A stretch of 64,000 bases of DNA from Pseudeuparius sepicola. Its lineage: Eukaryota > Arthropoda > Insecta > Coleoptera > Anthribidae. Both the position numbers and the translations under genes were made by a program. A model generated the notes under the pieces. It did not search any database. It was not told the origin of the DNA and saw only the letters and a list, made by a program, of their open reading frames with translations. Each line of letters starts with the position of its first letter. Position 1 is the first letter of the stretch. The stretch spans positions 54,497,223 through 54,561,222 of the forward strand of contig OY987303.1 in assembly GCA_963920635.1 (NCBI GenBank), written 5' to 3'. Positions 63,249-64,000 of the stretch are shown here, in pieces.

Positions 63249-64000
63249 CAGGGTGAGTTTTTTTCGATGCCCACTATGGGGATCTCGGAAACTAGCAGAG
63301 CTAGAACAAAGGTTAAATGGGGAAAGAATTGCGGTTTTGAATGCTCAAGCTAATGCCCTTTTTGGATTTTTAAAAAAGTCCCTGGCTCACTAGATATTTT
63401 GAAAAGAGTGATTTTTCGCTATTTCATCCGATCTCTGTAGCTCCGTTATTTCTGATTATACAGAAAAACTGTAGAGACAAAAATTGTAGATAATTTTGGG
63501 CTTAATAAAATAATCTAATCCAATTTTTTATGTTGTTTGTGTTTTTTGAGATGTGACATAAACTTGTGTTTTTTTTTTAAATGTAAATCTTTGTAGGCTG
63601 TGGCCTTATCAAGTCGGCCATTTTTTGAGCTTTCCAAAGATATAATACTCGGTATAGTTACTATAAAAAATAAAATAGCTATGGCTAATTTTCTGTTTTT
63701 TTTTAATTTTCACATAGTCAGCCATGGAATATTTTCATAATTACGTTCTACTTTATAATTAGACATACTTAAAACTTTCTAATATTTTGTTTTTAGCTGG
63801 TAACAAAATGTAAGAAAATAAAACAAAAATTAAAAAACTCAAATTCAAATTATAATTATTTTAAAAGGTCACCTTTTAAAATAAAAAAAGGTGTTCAAAC
63901 AATCCACCATTATTATTTATGCAAATATTGCATCTTTTTAAAGCTGAATTTGTCGCCTTTTTTAGAGAGCGCCTGTCAATACTGGCAATTGGTTCTAAAA
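63249..64000. mobile_element. Left part of a TACAGGGTGAG element running off the window
   Basis: TACAGGGTGAGTTTTTTTCG at 63249 is a typical local element terminus. No right end is seen before the window ends. The rest is AT-rich and non-coding; ATTTATGCAAATATTGCATC near 63916 contains a perfect octamer ATGCAAAT. Confidence 0.4.

Noticed and set aside
1..64000. CRISPR array or prokaryotic operon
   Set aside because: No regularly spaced short repeats with unique spacers. Tandem repeats here have near-identical units, and an intron-bearing gene and eukaryotic elements show this is animal DNA.

Overview
The window is AT-rich animal nuclear DNA, almost certainly from an insect. The evidence is the repeat repertoire: Penelope-like GIY-YIG elements, hammerhead ribozymes, THAP/P-type elements, many hATs, long-armed Tc1/mariner-like foldbacks, non-LTR fragments and a spliced tyrosine-recombinase gene with a 59-bp intron. 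Frequent TAGGTACCTAC-type words would fit a beetle or another large, repeat-rich insect genome, but I cannot name the species. I recognise no host housekeeping gene, tRNA or CRISPR array. Most of the window is transposon debris, often nested, separated by short GC-richer unique islands that look like non-coding regulatory DNA.

Layout. 1-4.1 kb: a broken hAT gene, a repeat carrying paired ATGGCGG motifs, a foldback and a Penelope-like GIY-YIG remnant, all but the hAT being families that recur later. 4.1-7.6 kb: mostly unique AT-rich DNA. 7.7-10.4 kb: six copies of a 122-bp satellite unit, a near-perfect palindrome, an exact tandem duplication of a 364-bp GC-rich unit and a second satellite. 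10.8-12.6 kb: a hAT-like element with an 8-bp target duplication, split by a Penelope-like terminal inverted repeat (12-bp duplication) with a hammerhead core in each arm. 12.7-20.7 kb: DDE transposase remnants, foldbacks, a hAT-like element with perfect 8-bp duplication, a P-like THAP element with 8-bp duplication and tiny perfect palindromes. 21-25.3 kb: a GC island, a foldback, an LTR-like promoter block and a deleted hAT. 25.8-32.5 kb: nested stacks of Tc1/mariner-like, hAT, DDE and LINE remnants.

34.4-35.6 kb holds the only intact-looking gene: a two-exon tyrosine recombinase of 346 residues with its catalytic residues in place, probably a Crypton-like transposase. 36-50 kb: more inverted-repeat elements, two further hammerhead ribozymes, a hAT carrying a nested foldback and the second P-like copy. 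50-64 kb: foldbacks, the best-preserved THAP exon, the second GIY-YIG copy, hairpin elements and an AT microsatellite inside a palindrome.

Most notable observations: (1) four good hammerhead ribozyme cores plus one degenerate; (2) a family of 131-140-bp hairpins sharing AATAGT...ACTATT ends but with different, individually self-complementary arms; (3) 30-84-bp palindromes flanked by 7-8-bp direct repeats; (4) foldbacks that trapped either the promoter and first 15 codons or the C-terminus of a transposase; (5) the intact tyrosine recombinase.
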